A stretch of 64,000 bases of DNA from Oceanicaulis sp. MMSF_3324 (GTDB lineage: Bacteria > Pseudomonadota > Alphaproteobacteria > Caulobacterales > Maricaulaceae): positions 62,001-126,000 of the forward strand of contig NZ_JASHIU010000010.1 of assembly GCF_030733545.1 (NCBI RefSeq), in the 5' to 3' direction. Each line of letters begins with the position of its first letter. The stretch's first letter is position 1. The translations under genes were made by a program, and so were the position numbers. Positions 41,341 to 51,460 of this stretch are shown piece after piece. A model generated the notes under the pieces. That model was given only the letters and a program-made list of their open reading frames with translations, had not been told where the DNA came from and did not search any database.

Positions 41341-42226
41341 TTAATGCTGCTCTAAATCGAATATGTCAGGGAAAACGCTCAGTAGCTCCGGAAGCATCCT
41401 CTCAGGACTATCGCGACAGTTGAAGCGGAATTCAAACTCTTTGGCATACTTGTTGAGGTGCTTTGCACTGACGTGGATATAAGTTCCGTTGATACCTGCC
41501 TTTAGATGGCGCCAGAAGCCTTCGATATTATTCACGTGAACGCCCATGCGGGCGTAGCTCTCTCTGTCCTTGTCAATCACCTTGTGGACATAGCCGTGTC
41601 TCTCAAGACCGTGATAGCTCCAATTGCCGTCCGTGCAGATGGTAGAGCCGGGCTTTAATTTGGTGAGAATGGGGGCCTGTAGCGTCTCGCACTTGCCGTC
41701 CGGTACGACCAAAGAGATCACGTCGTCGTCACGCTCGACCATGCCAAACACGATGGGCTTTTTTTGGGGCCGCGCCCTGTTTGCCGGTCTTGGATTTGTC
41801 GCCGATATAGCTCTCGTGAATTTCGACCTCCCACTGCAGACGGTTGTCGCCGTCTAGTTCCGCCATGTGCTTACAGATCTCATGATCCCATGCGCGAAGC
41901 CGTCTTGTAAGTCACGCCCAACTGGCGCTCTAGCTCCTTGTCTGAAACGCCATTGCGGGACTTAGTGAACAGAAAGATCGCGTAAAACCAAAGCCGTAGG
42001 GACGTGACGACTTCTCAAAGGGCGTTCCGACTGTCGGATGAATATGATGACCGCACCACTGACAGGAAAAGGCCCGCTCGGCTTCGCTCCGATACCATTT
42101 GGCCGATCGTTCGCACTTGGGGCAGGTATGGCCTTGGCCGAAACGCACATTGAACAGCTGCGCGAGGCACGCCTCGTCATCGGAGAACTGGCGGAAGAAA
42201 TCTTGGGCCGCCTTCTTCATGCTCAT
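41341..42226 (-). pseudogene. IS1595-type transposase, multiply frameshifted
   Basis: The N-terminal part (42226 downward) keeps the zinc ribbon CPKCERSAKWYR...CQWCGHHIHPTVGTPFEKS. The frame is then lost near 42003 (continuing one frame over as LWFYAIFLFTKSRNGVSDKELERQLGVTYKTA), again near 41897 (continuing as HEIC KHMAELDGD...), and again at a poly-A tract near 41762. The last part, GMVERDDDVISLVVPDG...VNNIEGFWRHLKAG, is intact to 41341. The first catalytic Asp of the DDE triad is changed to His (VEIHESYIGD for the expected VEIDESYIGG). The element is therefore dead. Terminal repeats were not confidently found. Confidence 0.88.
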
Positions 42227-42336
42227 AATGCGCCATATCACTTACCGTATGGCAAGAAGATAATGGTCACTATTTTTGACGCGACATCGGGGTTTTCTGA
42301 CTTGGAGCTGACAACCTTTAGCGTAACGCACTGATT

Positions 42337-43122
42337 TTATTCTTCGAGCAGACGCACCGCTTCGGCCTGTGCCGCGTCAGGATCAGTCTCCAGCAGCGCC
42401 AGGAGCCCGGTCGCGAGCTCAGACACGGCCCGCCCCACAGCGTCGGAGTCGGCAGTTTGAAGCGCGCGGTTCAGCAGGGCTTGCGCCTCATCGGCATGCG
42501 CGACCGGATCGGCCGCCACAAGCGCGACCGCAAACCGATAGGGAATGGCGGCGGGGGCGCCGTCCATCTCCACCGCCTGACGCATCAGCGACAGGCCTTC
42601 GGCTTCATTGGCGTCGAACATGCCCTCACCCGCCCGACGGACCACCTCCAGATGCCAGGCGCCCAGCATGGCGGGCGCCCAGGGCTCTGACGGGTCCAGA
42701 CGCATCGCCTCGACCATGTGATCGCGCCCGCGCTGGGGCAGCCCCATCATCACCGCGCGGAGCTTGTTCACATAACGCGACTGATACCCTAGCCCGGCGG
42801 CGAGGCGCAGATGGGCGTTGGCGTTCTGAGGCTCAAGCTCCAGCGCCGCCTCGGCATACTCCTGCGCCCGCAACGCGGCCTGGCGCCGCTCCCGACGCGA
42901 CATCCCGTCGGCCTGATCGAGCGTAATCGGCATCAGCGCCGCCTCGGACGCCAGAAGCAAGGCGTCCACATCCGTCGCGACACTGGCGGCTGCGGTTTCC
43001 GCCGCGCCCCATTGGCCGGTCTCGAACGCGTCCATGGCCGGCGCGGGCGCTTGGGCCTGAAGCGGGGAGACGAGTGCAGCAGACAGGGCGAGCGCGCTGG
43101 CGCCGAGCAGGATACGGATCAT
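42337..43122 (-). CDS. Exported TPR-like protein
   Basis: 261 residues. The signal peptide MIRILLGASALALSAALVSPLQA is cut before QAP. The mature part is Ala/Leu-rich helices with TPR spacing (AQEYAEAALELEPQNANAHLRLAAGLGYQ, GRDHMVEAMRLDPSEPWAPAMLGAWHLEV, EAEGLSLMRQAVEMDGAPAAIPYRFAVAL), about four repeats. It is probably periplasmic and a protein-interaction module; the partner is unknown. Composition is core-like and GC-rich, so the accessory region ends just before its 3' end. Confidence 0.82.
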   Translation of the reverse strand: MIRILLGASALALSAALVSPLQAQAPAPAMDAFETGQWGAAETAAASVATDVDALLLASEAALMPITLDQADGMSRRERRQAALRAQEYAEAALELEPQNANAHLRLAAGLGYQSRYVNKLRAVMMGLPQRGRDHMVEAMRLDPSEPWAPAMLGAWHLEVVRRAGEGMFDANEAEGLSLMRQAVEMDGAPAAIPYRFAVALVAADPVAHADEAQALLNRALQTADSDAVGRAVSELATGLLALLETDPDAAQAEAVRLLEE

Positions 43123-43156
43123 CTTGGGCAGTCCTTCAAAGCCTAGGCCCCAAAGC

Positions 43157-44031
<875 letters not shown>

Positions 44032-44035
<4 letters not shown>

Positions 44036-44640
44036 TCTTCGGTTCTCCAGTATGAATCGGGCACGCCCGGCGCCCAGCGTTGAATTTCCGCCCAGCTCTC
44101 CGCGGACCGCAAGACCGTGGAGATGAAGGGCCGCTTGATCGCCTGATATGCCGAACGGTCGCTGCGTGTCTTCTCCGCTAACGCCATTTTGAAGTCGCCA
44201 TAATCGCGGCGCGCGCTCTCATCCTCGCGCAGGAAATCACGCATCAACAGGGTGTTGCGCGCCCCGGCGGCGCCATTGCGGCGCACATGGATATGAATCC
44301 GGCGCTCGCCCGCAGCTTCGCGGAAATACAGCTTGCGCCAGTCATCCGGGCCCAGCACGGGCGCGGTGTCAGGATGAGGGTCATCGCCCGTATTGTCCGC
44401 GCGATGGACAAAGCCTGCAGCCTTCATGGCTGCGACCAGACCCGGATCATCCAGATCGACAACCAGCGCCTGGATATCGATCACATCCTTGGCCGCCAGT
44501 CCCGGCACGGCGGTCGAACCCACATGGTCCACCCGCAGGGCGCGCGAGCCCAGCGCCCGGCAGACGGCGTCGGCCCAGGCGAGGCCTTCATCCGCCCAGG
44601 CGGGATCCGGCGTTGAGACATGAATGGGGTCGCGGCTCAT
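44032..44640 (-). CDS. GrpB family protein (UPF0157)
   Basis: 202 residues from ATG 44640, with AAAGGA upstream; a longer frame would read through non-conserved sequence. The nucleotidyltransferase-like GrpB core is visible in LRVDHVGSTAVPGLAAKDVIDIQALVVD, then WRKLYFREAAGERRIHIHVRRNG and LMRDFLREDESARRDYGDFKMALA. Related domains are fused to dephospho-CoA kinase in some bacteria. Substrate is not known. It is coupled to mtnP through an ATGA overlap. Confidence 0.9.
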
Positions 44641-44675
44641 GCTCGGTCCTTTACCACCGGTGGGCTTCATAAGAA

Positions 44676-44704
44676 ACGGGCCGCCCGGCATCCGGACGGC
44701 CCGT
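44676..44704. terminator. Terminator of the cytochrome bc1 operon
   Basis: ACGGGCCGCCCGG pairs with CCGGACGGCCCGT with one mismatch around a 3-base loop. It lies 27 bases past the petC stop on the minus strand. Confidence 0.8.
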
Positions 44705-44730
44705 CATCATTCAAGGCTGAAGAGCGAAGC

Positions 44731-45537
44731 CTAGTGCTTCACATTCGACCAGACCTGACGGTAGGCGGCGTAGAGAAGCCCGGCCAGAACCAGCAGGTAG
44801 ATCATGACCATCAGGCCCATCTTCTTGCGCACTTCCATGTGCGGCTCAGCGGCCCAAGCCAGAAAGGCGGCGATGTCGGTCGCCATCTGTTCCTTGGTGG
44901 CCTCGGTGCCGTCAGCGTATTCGACCAGACCGTCCTGCAGCTGCGGCGGCATGGCGATCACGCCACCGGACATGTACGGGTTGTAGTACTGGCCCGGGCC
45001 GATGCGCACATCTTCAGGCACTTCGTAGTCATAGCCCAGCATGAGCGAGCGGATGTATTCCGCACCGCCGTGACGCGCTTTCACGATCACCGAGAAATCC
45101 GGCGGCATGGCGCCGCCATTGGCGGCTGCAGCCATCTGAGGATTGGCGTACGGGTTCGGGAAGCGGTCAGCCGGACGGCCGGGACGCTCGAACATGTCGC
45201 CATACTCGTCCGGACCATCCTCGACGATGTAGTCCGCCGCGATGGCGCGCACGACCGGGTTGTCGTTCGGGTTCGGATATTCCTCCGAATAGAACGGACC
45301 GCCCTCTTCGCCCAGATTGCGAATGTGCAGCTGGTTCATGGAGTGACAGGCCGAGCAGACCTGCTGATACACCAGGAAGCCGCGTTGCAACTGGGCGCGA
45401 TCAAACGTGCCGAACGGACCTTCAAAGCTGAAGTCGTAGTCAGCCGGGTGATGGCCAGCCTCGGCCGCAAGCGCGGCCGGGGTTGCGAGCGCCAGAGCGC
45501 CCGCAGCGGCAGCCAGGAGGCGTTGGATCATTTTCAT
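44731..45537 (-). CDS. petC: Cytochrome c1
   Basis: 268 residues. A cleavable signal (about 1-24, ALA) is followed by the heme c motif CSACH near residue 60 and the axial Met in the IAMPPQL region (about 200). A C-terminal membrane anchor (KKMGLMVMIYLLVLAGLLYAAYRQVW) follows. It accepts electrons from the Rieske protein and hands them to soluble or membrane cytochrome c. It is the third gene of the petABC operon, 12 bases after petB, with GGAGAG before the ATG. Confidence 0.95.
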   Translation of the reverse strand: MKMIQRLLAAAAGALALATPAALAAEAGHHPADYDFSFEGPFGTFDRAQLQRGFLVYQQVCSACHSMNQLHIRNLGEEGGPFYSEEYPNPNDNPVVRAIAADYIVEDGPDEYGDMFERPGRPADRFPNPYANPQMAAAANGGAMPPDFSVIVKARHGGAEYIRSLMLGYDYEVPEDVRIGPGQYYNPYMSGGVIAMPPQLQDGLVEYADGTEATKEQMATDIAAFLAWAAEPHMEVRKKMGLMVMIYLLVLAGLLYAAYRQVWSNVKH

Positions 45538-45549
45538 CTATCGCTCTCC

Positions 45550-46839
45550 TTATTCGGCCGGCGCGGCGGAAGCCGACGCGTCGGATTTGCCTTTGCCAAG
45601 CACCGATTCCTCGATGGAGGCCGGACGCTGGGTGGGTTTCTCGATAAAGCCCAGAAGCGGCAGGATCACCAGGAAATAGGCGAAGTAGTACAGGGTCAGG
45701 ATACGACCGAGCCACAGGAAGTTCAGGCCGATCGCGCCCAGCACCGGAACCTTGTTGTCCGGCAGTTCAGCGCCGCACCAGCCCAGGCCCAGGCACGCGA
45801 TCACGAAGAACACGAAGAACCAGCGGCCCAGCGGGCGGTAACGCATGGAGCGCACCTTGGAAGTATCCAGCCAGGGCAGGATGAACAGCACGCCGATGGC
45901 GCCGAACATCAAGATCACGCCGCCCAGCTTGTCGGGCACGGCCCGCAGGATGGCGTAGAACGGCAGCAGGTACCATTCGGGCACGATGTGCGCCGGGGTC
46001 ACAAGGGCGTTCGCTTCGATGTAGTTGTCGGCGTGGCCCAGAGCGTCCGGCCAGTAGAACACGAAGAAGGCGAAGATGATCATAAAGACGATGATCGCGA
46101 AGCCGTCCTTCACCGTGTAGTACGGGTGGAAGGGCAGCGTGTCCGCCTTGGTCTTGATGCTCAGGCCCGTCGGGTTGTTGTTGCCCGGAACGTGCAGCGC
46201 CCACACGTGCAGACCCACAATGCCCGCAATCAGGAACGGGATCAGGTAGTGCAGTGAGAAGAAGCGGTTCAGCGTGGCGTTGCCCACCGAGAAGCCGCCC
46301 CACAGCCATTCCGTGATCGGCGTGCCGATCAGGGGCAGAGCGCCAAACAGGTTGGTGATCACCATCGCGCCCCAATAGGACATCTGGCCCCATGGCAGCA
46401 CATAGCCCAGGAAGGCAGCGGCCATCATGAGAAGGTAGATGACGACGCCGAGGATCCACAGAAGCTCGCGCGGCGCCTTGTAGGAGCCGTAATAGAGCCC
46501 GCGCAGCATGTGCAGGTAGACGGCCAGGAAGAACATGGACGCGCCGTTGGCGTGAATGTTCCGCAAGAGCCAGCCGAAGTTCACGTCACGGTCGATCCGC
46601 TCCACCGAAGCGAAGGCGTAATCGATGTGCGGCACATAGTGCATGGCCAGCACGATGCCGGTGACGATCTGGATCATCAGACAGACGGTCAGGATGCCGC
46701 CGAAGGTGTACCAGTAGTTCAGGTTGCGCGGGGTCGGGAAGTCCACGAAGGAGTCCCAGCCCAGGCGCACGATCGGCAGGCGCTGGTCAAGCCAACGCTC
46801 CACGCCGGTTTTCGGTTCGTAAGTGCTCGGTCCGCTCAT
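45550..46839 (-). CDS. petB: Cytochrome b of the bc1 complex
   Basis: 429 residues with the eight transmembrane helices of full-length cytochrome b. The four heme-ligating His lie in helices B and D ([56 protein letters not shown]). The quinol-site motif PEWY is present ([15 protein letters not shown]). The C-terminal tail is short, polar and Ser/Ala-rich ([11 protein letters not shown]). It transfers electrons between the two quinone sites while moving protons. It follows petA by 12 bases. Confidence 0.96.
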   Translation of the reverse strand: MSGPSTYEPKTGVERWLDQRLPIVRLGWDSFVDFPTPRNLNYWYTFGGILTVCLMIQIVTGIVLAMHYVPHIDYAFASVERIDRDVNFGWLLRNIHANGASMFFLAVYLHMLRGLYYGSYKAPRELLWILGVVIYLLMMAAAFLGYVLPWGQMSYWGAMVITNLFGALPLIGTPITEWLWGGFSVGNATLNRFFSLHYLIPFLIAGIVGLHVWALHVPGNNNPTGLSIKTKADTLPFHPYYTVKDGFAIIVFMIIFAFFVFYWPDALGHADNYIEANALVTPAHIVPEWYLLPFYAILRAVPDKLGGVILMFGAIGVLFILPWLDTSKVRSMRYRPLGRWFFVFFVIACLGLGWCGAELPDNKVPVLGAIGLNFLWLGRILTLYYFAYFLVILPLLGFIEKPTQRPASIEESVLGKGKSDASASAAPAE

Positions 46840-46851
46840 TACTCGCTCTCC

Positions 46852-47469
46852 CTAGCCCAGACGCAATGTCGTTGCCGAGATGAAGGTCATCGGCGGAATC
46901 GGCAGGTTTTCCGGGGCCGGGCCACGACGGATACGGCCTGCGGTGTCGTAGTGCGAACCATGGCACGGGCAGAACCAGGCGTCGTAATCGCCGGCGCCTT
47001 CGGTCGGCACGCAGCCCAGGTGCGTACAGTTCGCACTGGTCACGAGCATGGCGCTGCGCAGGGCCTCGTCCACCTCAACGCCTTCGTCGACGCCTGCGGA
47101 CAGGGTCGAACGGTTGGCGTCGGTCGCCGGGGCGCTGTCTTCGAGGTTGGCGTTGCGGGCCAGCTGGTCCGGCAGACGCGACACTTCCACCTCAGCCGCC
47201 TCGGAGATTTCCTGGGCGGTGCGGCGACGCACGAAGTGCGGACGCTCGCGGAACATCACCGTGATCTCCGCGCCCTCTTCGAGCGCACTGAGATTTACCT
47301 CGGTGGTGGACAACGCCAGCGTATCGGCCGCCGGGTTCATCTGATCAATGAACGGCCAAAGGGTGAGTGCGCCACCGACGCCTACCGCTCCGACCGATGC
47401 GATGTAGAGAAAGTCCCGGCGCGACGGCTCTTCGCCACCGGTCTCGGGATTGCTGTTCACGTCCGTCAC
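46852..47469 (-). CDS. petA: Ubiquinol-cytochrome c reductase Rieske iron-sulfur subunit
   Basis: 205 residues. The N-terminal anchor carries a twin-arginine motif (SRRDFLYIASVGAVGVGGALTLWPFI), so the folded cluster protein is exported by Tat and stays anchored. The 2Fe-2S ligands are in CTHLGC and CPCHGSHYD, with the disulfide Cys pair included. An acidic insertion (about 85-130, with TDANRSTLSAGVDEGVEVDEAL) is of the kind seen in alphaproteobacterial Rieske proteins. It is the first gene of petABC. Confidence 0.96.
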   Translation of the reverse strand: MTDVNSNPETGGEEPSRRDFLYIASVGAVGVGGALTLWPFIDQMNPAADTLALSTTEVNLSALEEGAEITVMFRERPHFVRRRTAQEISEAAEVEVSRLPDQLARNANLEDSAPATDANRSTLSAGVDEGVEVDEALRSAMLVTSANCTHLGCVPTEGAGDYDAWFCPCHGSHYDTAGRIRRGPAPENLPIPPMTFISATTLRLG

Positions 47470-47751
47470 GTGCCGACCTCTTGAATTCGAACTGCCCGCC
47501 CCGCAGGGCCTGGCAGACCCTACGCACGCTAGCGCGCGATCTCAGACTTAGCCTAACGCTGCGGCTTGTCGGTGCGGCGTGCTGACGCAGCCCCTGCAAA
47601 CATACAACGCAGATAGAGGGGCGGATTAATGCGACCCCCCTTATTTTTCAACCAGATTATCCCGTACAATGGCCGCGATCTGGCCATAAACGCAGATTTT
47701 CCCCAAGAAAAATGACAAACCGCAGAGCGAATTAAGTGGCAAACCTGCTCT
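47470..47751. other. Intergenic region upstream of petABC
   Basis: About 280 bases without a convincing gene. It holds the promoter region of petA on the minus strand and the downstream flank of the hotdog gene. The only structure I recognise is the palindrome at 47669-47687. Confidence 0.6.
47669..47687. promoter_or_regulatory. Inverted repeat ATGGCC-N7-GGCCAT upstream of petABC
   Basis: Perfect 6-base arms (47669-47674, 47682-47687) around 7 bases, about 200 bases upstream of the petA start. It does not match the FnrL, Irr or RirA patterns I know. It may be an operator or a chance palindrome. Confidence 0.35.
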
Positions 47752-48195
47752 CTAGCGCTCGCCGGCGGGTAAAATTGTCGCCTGGGCGATAGCGATGAGT
47801 TTTTCGTCAGCCTCTTGCTCGGCGATGATATCCACCCGAACGACCACCTGGCGCTGGCCCGCCTTGACCACTTGAGCATGCGCCCTGAAAGCATCGCCCA
47901 CACCCGGCGAGAGAAAGTTCAGGGTGAATTGGGATGTGACCACATCCCCCACCCGTGTGGCCGCTGCATAAGCAGCTGCGTTATCGGCCAGAAACCCGAC
48001 CAGCCCGCCATGCAGGAACCCATGATGCTGGGTCATGTCGTCTTTGCGCAATTCAAGCCGCGTGATGACCTCACCGTCCTCCGCCTTGAGAATCTCCAGA
48101 CCTGTCCAGCGGGTGAAGGGCTGGACCTTGATGACCTCGCGAAGCACTTCGGCGTTGACCACAGGCGTTTCAGGCGATGGCGACGACGACGACAT
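47752..48195 (-). CDS. PaaI-family hotdog thioesterase under TetR control
   Basis: 147 residues from ATG 48195, with GGAG six bases upstream. The hotdog motif is HHGFLHGGLVGFLADNAAAYAAA, with catalytic Asp, followed by VTSQFTLNFLSPGVGD. It is divergent from the TetR-family regulator; the intergenic gap of 83 bases contains a NemR-type operator only 16 bases from this start. Repression by the TetR protein and release by an electrophile or acyl ligand is therefore a reasonable inference. Substrate is unknown. Confidence 0.88.
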   Translation of the reverse strand: MSSSSPSPETPVVNAEVLREVIKVQPFTRWTGLEILKAEDGEVITRLELRKDDMTQHHGFLHGGLVGFLADNAAAYAAATRVGDVVTSQFTLNFLSPGVGDAFRAHAQVVKAGQRQVVVRVDIIAEQEADEKLIAIAQATILPAGER

Positions 48196-48210
48196 GACAG
48201 ACTCCAAAAA

Positions 48211-48226
48211 TAGACCGACCGGTCTA
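48211..48226. promoter_or_regulatory. NemR-type TetR operator
   Basis: TAGACCGACCGGTCTA, perfect 6-base arms TAGACC/GGTCTA around 4 bases. It closely resembles the NemR box of E. coli. It sits 16 bases from the hotdog gene start and 53 from the TetR gene start. Confidence 0.8.
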
Positions 48227-48278
48227 TATAGACTTCAGAGATCGCCTCGGGCAAGCTCGACGTCAAGGAGTTACCGGC

Positions 48279-48884
48279 ATGTCGTCATCCCAACGCCCCG
48301 CGGCGGCACGAGCGGGCCGCAAGCGCGAATCCTCACGCACGCGGCTGATCAGCGCGGCGGCCCAGCTGTTTCAGGAACAGGGCTTCGCCGCCACAGGGCT
48401 TTCGGAAATCCTTGACCGGGCGCAAACGCCCAAGGGCTCGCTCTACCATCATTTTCCGGGGGGCAAGGCCGAGCTGGGCGTGGCGGCGATGGAGGCCGCC
48501 GGCCAGGTCCTGCAACACACCCTCACGTCCCGGTTGGAAAGCCAGGGATCAGCCGCCGGAGCGATCGCGGCGTTCGCAGACGATCTAGCGGGATGGCTGG
48601 AAGGGTCCGACTTCAGCCGGGGATGCCCCGTGGCCACGGTCGCTCTGGAACAGGCCAATGGCGCGCCGGACCTGGTTGCGGCCATTCGCGGCGCCTTTGA
48701 GGGCGTGATCGACGCACTGGCCCGGCAACTGGTTGCCGAGGGGACGCCCGCCGAGCGCGCCCGGCGCCTCGCCACCCTGTGTCTGTCAACGCTGGAAGGC
48801 GCGTTGATCCTCGCCCGGACCCAACGCTCCGGGGCGCCCGTGCGCATGGCGGGCGAGGAACTCGTAAACTTGCTGTCCGCCTAG
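48279..48884 (+). CDS. TetR/AcrR-family regulator, NemR/YxaF-like
   Basis: 201 residues; AAGGAG lies eight bases before ATG 48279. The N-terminal helix-turn-helix is RTRLISAAAQLFQEQGFAATGLSEILDRAQTPKGSLYHHFPGGKAEL (about 20-68). The C-terminal ligand domain includes FSRGCPVATVALE, whose Cys aligns by pattern with the LmrA/YxaF-type C-terminal domain and could sense electrophiles. It is divergent from the hotdog gene across a NemR-type box and probably represses both. Its TAG overlaps the convergent sulfotransferase stop by four bases (CTAG). Confidence 0.88.
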   Translation: MSSSQRPAAARAGRKRESSRTRLISAAAQLFQEQGFAATGLSEILDRAQTPKGSLYHHFPGGKAELGVAAMEAAGQVLQHTLTSRLESQGSAAGAIAAFADDLAGWLEGSDFSRGCPVATVALEQANGAPDLVAAIRGAFEGVIDALARQLVAEGTPAERARRLATLCLSTLEGALILARTQRSGAPVRMAGEELVNLLSA

Positions 48885-50323
48885 TCGCCCGCCTGGACAA
48901 GCCCGGCCCGAGCCAGCGCCGATTCCAGCGGCTCAAAGCGTTCGCCCGCATCCTTGTGCACGCCTTCAGGGTCGATTGTGAGCCGATCAGCGCGCAGCCA
49001 CGCTTCGGCCGCGGCGGCATCGGCGTCCACACCGATGAATTTCGCCGCCTCGCGCACCGCCGCCTGGGGATCGGACAGCAAATCCTCGAACCGCACCGTC
49101 ATGACACGGCCGGGGAAAAGCGTTTCCCAGTGCTCGCACAGGCGGTTATGGCAGGCCATGACGCGCGCGATATCGTCGGGATGATAGGTCCAGTGCCGCG
49201 CCTTGCGGAAGCGGGTCTTGTAAATACTCCAGGCCAGATCGCGCGGCTCGCGGACAATCCGGATCATCTTCGCGGCGGGCAGGCAGACGCCATAGGCCCC
49301 GCCCGCCATCTCCGACAACGAACTGGGGTCAATGATTCGCGTCGCCGACCGGCCCAGCGCTTCTTCAGCCTGGCTCAGATAGCGCTTGCCCACATCGCCC
49401 AGCACATTGCGGCCCCAGCCTGCCTCGATGGCGTCGGAAATTTCCTTCAGGGTCTGGTCCCCGAGCGGCGTCGCGTTCAGCCAGAACAACCCGTTCTTGC
49501 GCGGCAGGGCGCCCGCTTCGCCATCAGACGCCAGAACCTCGGCCAGCCAGTCCGCGCCCGTGCAGGGCGGCGCCATGATCAGGACCGGACGCCCGTCAAT
49601 AACGCCGGCATCCTCATGCGTGTCGACAAATTGCGGCTCATAGCTGGCGATCAGCGCCTTGACCGACACTTCATGACGGTCGGTGTCGAAGCCGATGTCA
49701 TCCCGGCAGAAGGCGGCGCCTTCCGCCACGCGCATGGCCGCCACAGCCGTCTCCCCCACATCGCGATACGCTTTGGCGAGCGTATAGGCGAGCACGCCAC
49801 GCTCGGTGGAGGACATATTGGTGGTGTTCTGGATGCGCATTTCCTCCAGAGCGCCCAGTTCCGCCGAGCCGGACTCAAACGTGATGCATTCGGACAGGCC
49901 TTCCCACGCCATGACATCAAATCGATCCAGGCTGATCGCCCGACGAAAGCTCAACTCGGCGAGATTCGTGCGGCCGAGCTCCAGCAAGGCGCGCCCGGCG
50001 CGACGTTGAAGCCCGGGGTCATTGGGTTGCTGGGAGATCAGGCGTTCGATGACGTCCAGGGCTTGCTGGTGACGCCCCAGCCCGGACAGGGCGGACGCCA
50101 GCCACAACCAGGACTGCGGATAATTCGGCGCAGACTGCGTCAGTCGTTCGGCCGCCATCAGGGCGGCGACCTCATCACCCACTTCCATCGCCAGTCCGGC
50201 GACATCGCCCCATTGGCTGCCCAGCTGGGCGTTCGCCTCGATCAGGCGGCGCACTTCCACAGACACGCCCAGAAGGTCTTCGCGTCGGCGCGCATCGCGC
50301 AAATCGGACAACGGATCAATCAT
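48881..50323 (-). CDS. TPR-sulfotransferase with degenerate PAPS loop
   Basis: 480 residues. The N-terminal half (about 1-235) has TPR-like repeats (YPQSWLWLASALSGLGRHQQALDVIERLISQQPND). The C-terminal half is a sulfotransferase-3-like domain with the 3'-phosphate binding MIRIVREPRDLAWSIYKTRF and RFEDLLSDPQAAV. The 5'-phosphosulfate loop, normally PRSGTTL, reads MAPPCTGADWLAEV at about 250-263, so the conserved Arg/Lys-Ser-Gly-Thr-Thr is altered. Catalysis is therefore doubtful or uses a changed donor. Single-gene transcription unit on the minus strand. Confidence 0.78.
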   Translation of the reverse strand: MIDPLSDLRDARRREDLLGVSVEVRRLIEANAQLGSQWGDVAGLAMEVGDEVAALMAAERLTQSAPNYPQSWLWLASALSGLGRHQQALDVIERLISQQPNDPGLQRRAGRALLELGRTNLAELSFRRAISLDRFDVMAWEGLSECITFESGSAELGALEEMRIQNTTNMSSTERGVLAYTLAKAYRDVGETAVAAMRVAEGAAFCRDDIGFDTDRHEVSVKALIASYEPQFVDTHEDAGVIDGRPVLIMAPPCTGADWLAEVLASDGEAGALPRKNGLFWLNATPLGDQTLKEISDAIEAGWGRNVLGDVGKRYLSQAEEALGRSATRIIDPSSLSEMAGGAYGVCLPAAKMIRIVREPRDLAWSIYKTRFRKARHWTYHPDDIARVMACHNRLCEHWETLFPGRVMTVRFEDLLSDPQAAVREAAKFIGVDADAAAAEAWLRADRLTIDPEGVHKDAGERFEPLESALARAGLVQAGD

Positions 50324-50473
50324 GGCAATCGGAATTCCATATTCAGGCCGGCATTCTGGCGGCGAAGCCTAAAGCGCGCCTCTTCACTGCGCCAGCGCTT
50401 CAGGCGCCGTTTTGGCTTGCCAGCTGCGGCCCGTATGTATCTTTTCGCAAGGCCTGAAGCTTGAGGAGCGAGC

Positions 50474-51373
50474 ATGTCTGCACCCGCCAAACCCAGCCCC
50501 GATGTCCTGGCGGACCGCCGCGAGCGCGCGAAAACCTGGTTTGAATCGCTGCGTGACCGCATTTGCAAGGCGTTTGAAGCGCTTGAGGACGCTGCTGATC
50601 CGTCGCTCTATCCGGGCGATACGGGGCGTTTCGAGCTGACCCCCTGGAAGCGCGGCGACGGTCAGGAAGAGCTGGGCGGCGGCGTGATGGGCATGATGCA
50701 TGGCCGCCTGTTCGAGAAGGTCGGCGTGCATGTCTCCACCGTGTTTGGCGAGTTCAGCCCCGAATTCGCGGCGCGCGTGCGCGGCGCGGACACCGATCCG
50801 CGCTTCTTCGCCACCGGCATTTCCCTGATCGCCCACATGCGCAATCCGCACGTGCCGGCCGTTCACATGAACACTCGCTTCATCACCACCACGCTGAGCT
50901 GGTTCGGCGGCGGCATGGATCTGAACCCGACCCAGGACTACCAGCGCCACAAGACCCATGAGGATTCGCGGCGTTTTCACGCCGCCGCACAGGCCGCCTG
51001 CAACGCCCATGATCCGGACTATTATCAGCGCTTCACCGACTGGTGCGACGAGTATTTCTGGCTCAAGCACCGCAACGAACCGCGCGGCACGGGCGGCATC
51101 TTCTATGACCATCTCGACAGTGGCGATCATGAAGCGGACTTCGCCTTCACCCGCGATGTGGGCGAGGCCTTCCTCGGCGCCTATCCCGAGATCGTGAAGA
51201 CCCGCATGGGCCAGAGCTGGACCGATGAGGATCGCGAGGAACAGCTGGTACGCCGGGGCCGCTATGCCGAGTTCAACCTTCTGTATGATCGCGGCACCAA
51301 GTTCGGGCTCGAAACCGGCGGCAATATCAACTCGATCCTGTCCTCCATGCCGCCCCATGCGCGCTGGCCGTAA
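50474..51373 (+). CDS. hemF: Oxygen-dependent coproporphyrinogen III oxidase
   Basis: 299 residues; GAGGAG precedes ATG 50474. Family motifs are [47 protein letters not shown]-like [21 protein letters not shown], and the C-terminal [35 protein letters not shown]. It converts coproporphyrinogen III to protoporphyrinogen IX using O2, so the organism makes heme aerobically. It is divergent from the sulfotransferase gene. Confidence 0.95.
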   Translation: MSAPAKPSPDVLADRRERAKTWFESLRDRICKAFEALEDAADPSLYPGDTGRFELTPWKRGDGQEELGGGVMGMMHGRLFEKVGVHVSTVFGEFSPEFAARVRGADTDPRFFATGISLIAHMRNPHVPAVHMNTRFITTTLSWFGGGMDLNPTQDYQRHKTHEDSRRFHAAAQAACNAHDPDYYQRFTDWCDEYFWLKHRNEPRGTGGIFYDHLDSGDHEADFAFTRDVGEAFLGAYPEIVKTRMGQSWTDEDREEQLVRRGRYAEFNLLYDRGTKFGLETGGNINSILSSMPPHARWP

Positions 51374-51391
51374 GCAAAGCCTTAATCTGCG

Positions 51392-51406
51392 TTAACGACC
51401 GGTTAG
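51392..51406 (+). promoter_or_regulatory. CtrA-like box
   Basis: TTAACGACCGGTTAG fits TTAA-N7-TTAA with one mismatch at the last base. It lies 55 bases before the next start. An extra TTAA at 51382-51385 is spaced six, not seven, bases away. Confidence 0.4.
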
Positions 51407-51460
51407 CAGACTCACCGCATCGCTTGATGGACTCGGCATGCCGCCTCCAGGGAGCGAGAC

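Noticed and set aside
39826-42330. TTAGCGT near 39830 and near 42316 as possible flanking direct repeats of the AT-rich segment
   Set aside because: Only seven bases and no matching context; too short to define an element boundary.
41254-42330. TAACGCTTAGG (left) and the complement of CCTTTAGCGTAA (right) as terminal inverted repeats of the dead IS
   Set aside because: Only about nine of twelve bases match and they do not resemble IS1595 ends I know; ends left undefined.
51382-51395. TTAATCTGCGTTAA as a CtrA box
   Set aside because: Spacing is six bases instead of seven; the overlapping TTAA-N7-TTAG is the better candidate.
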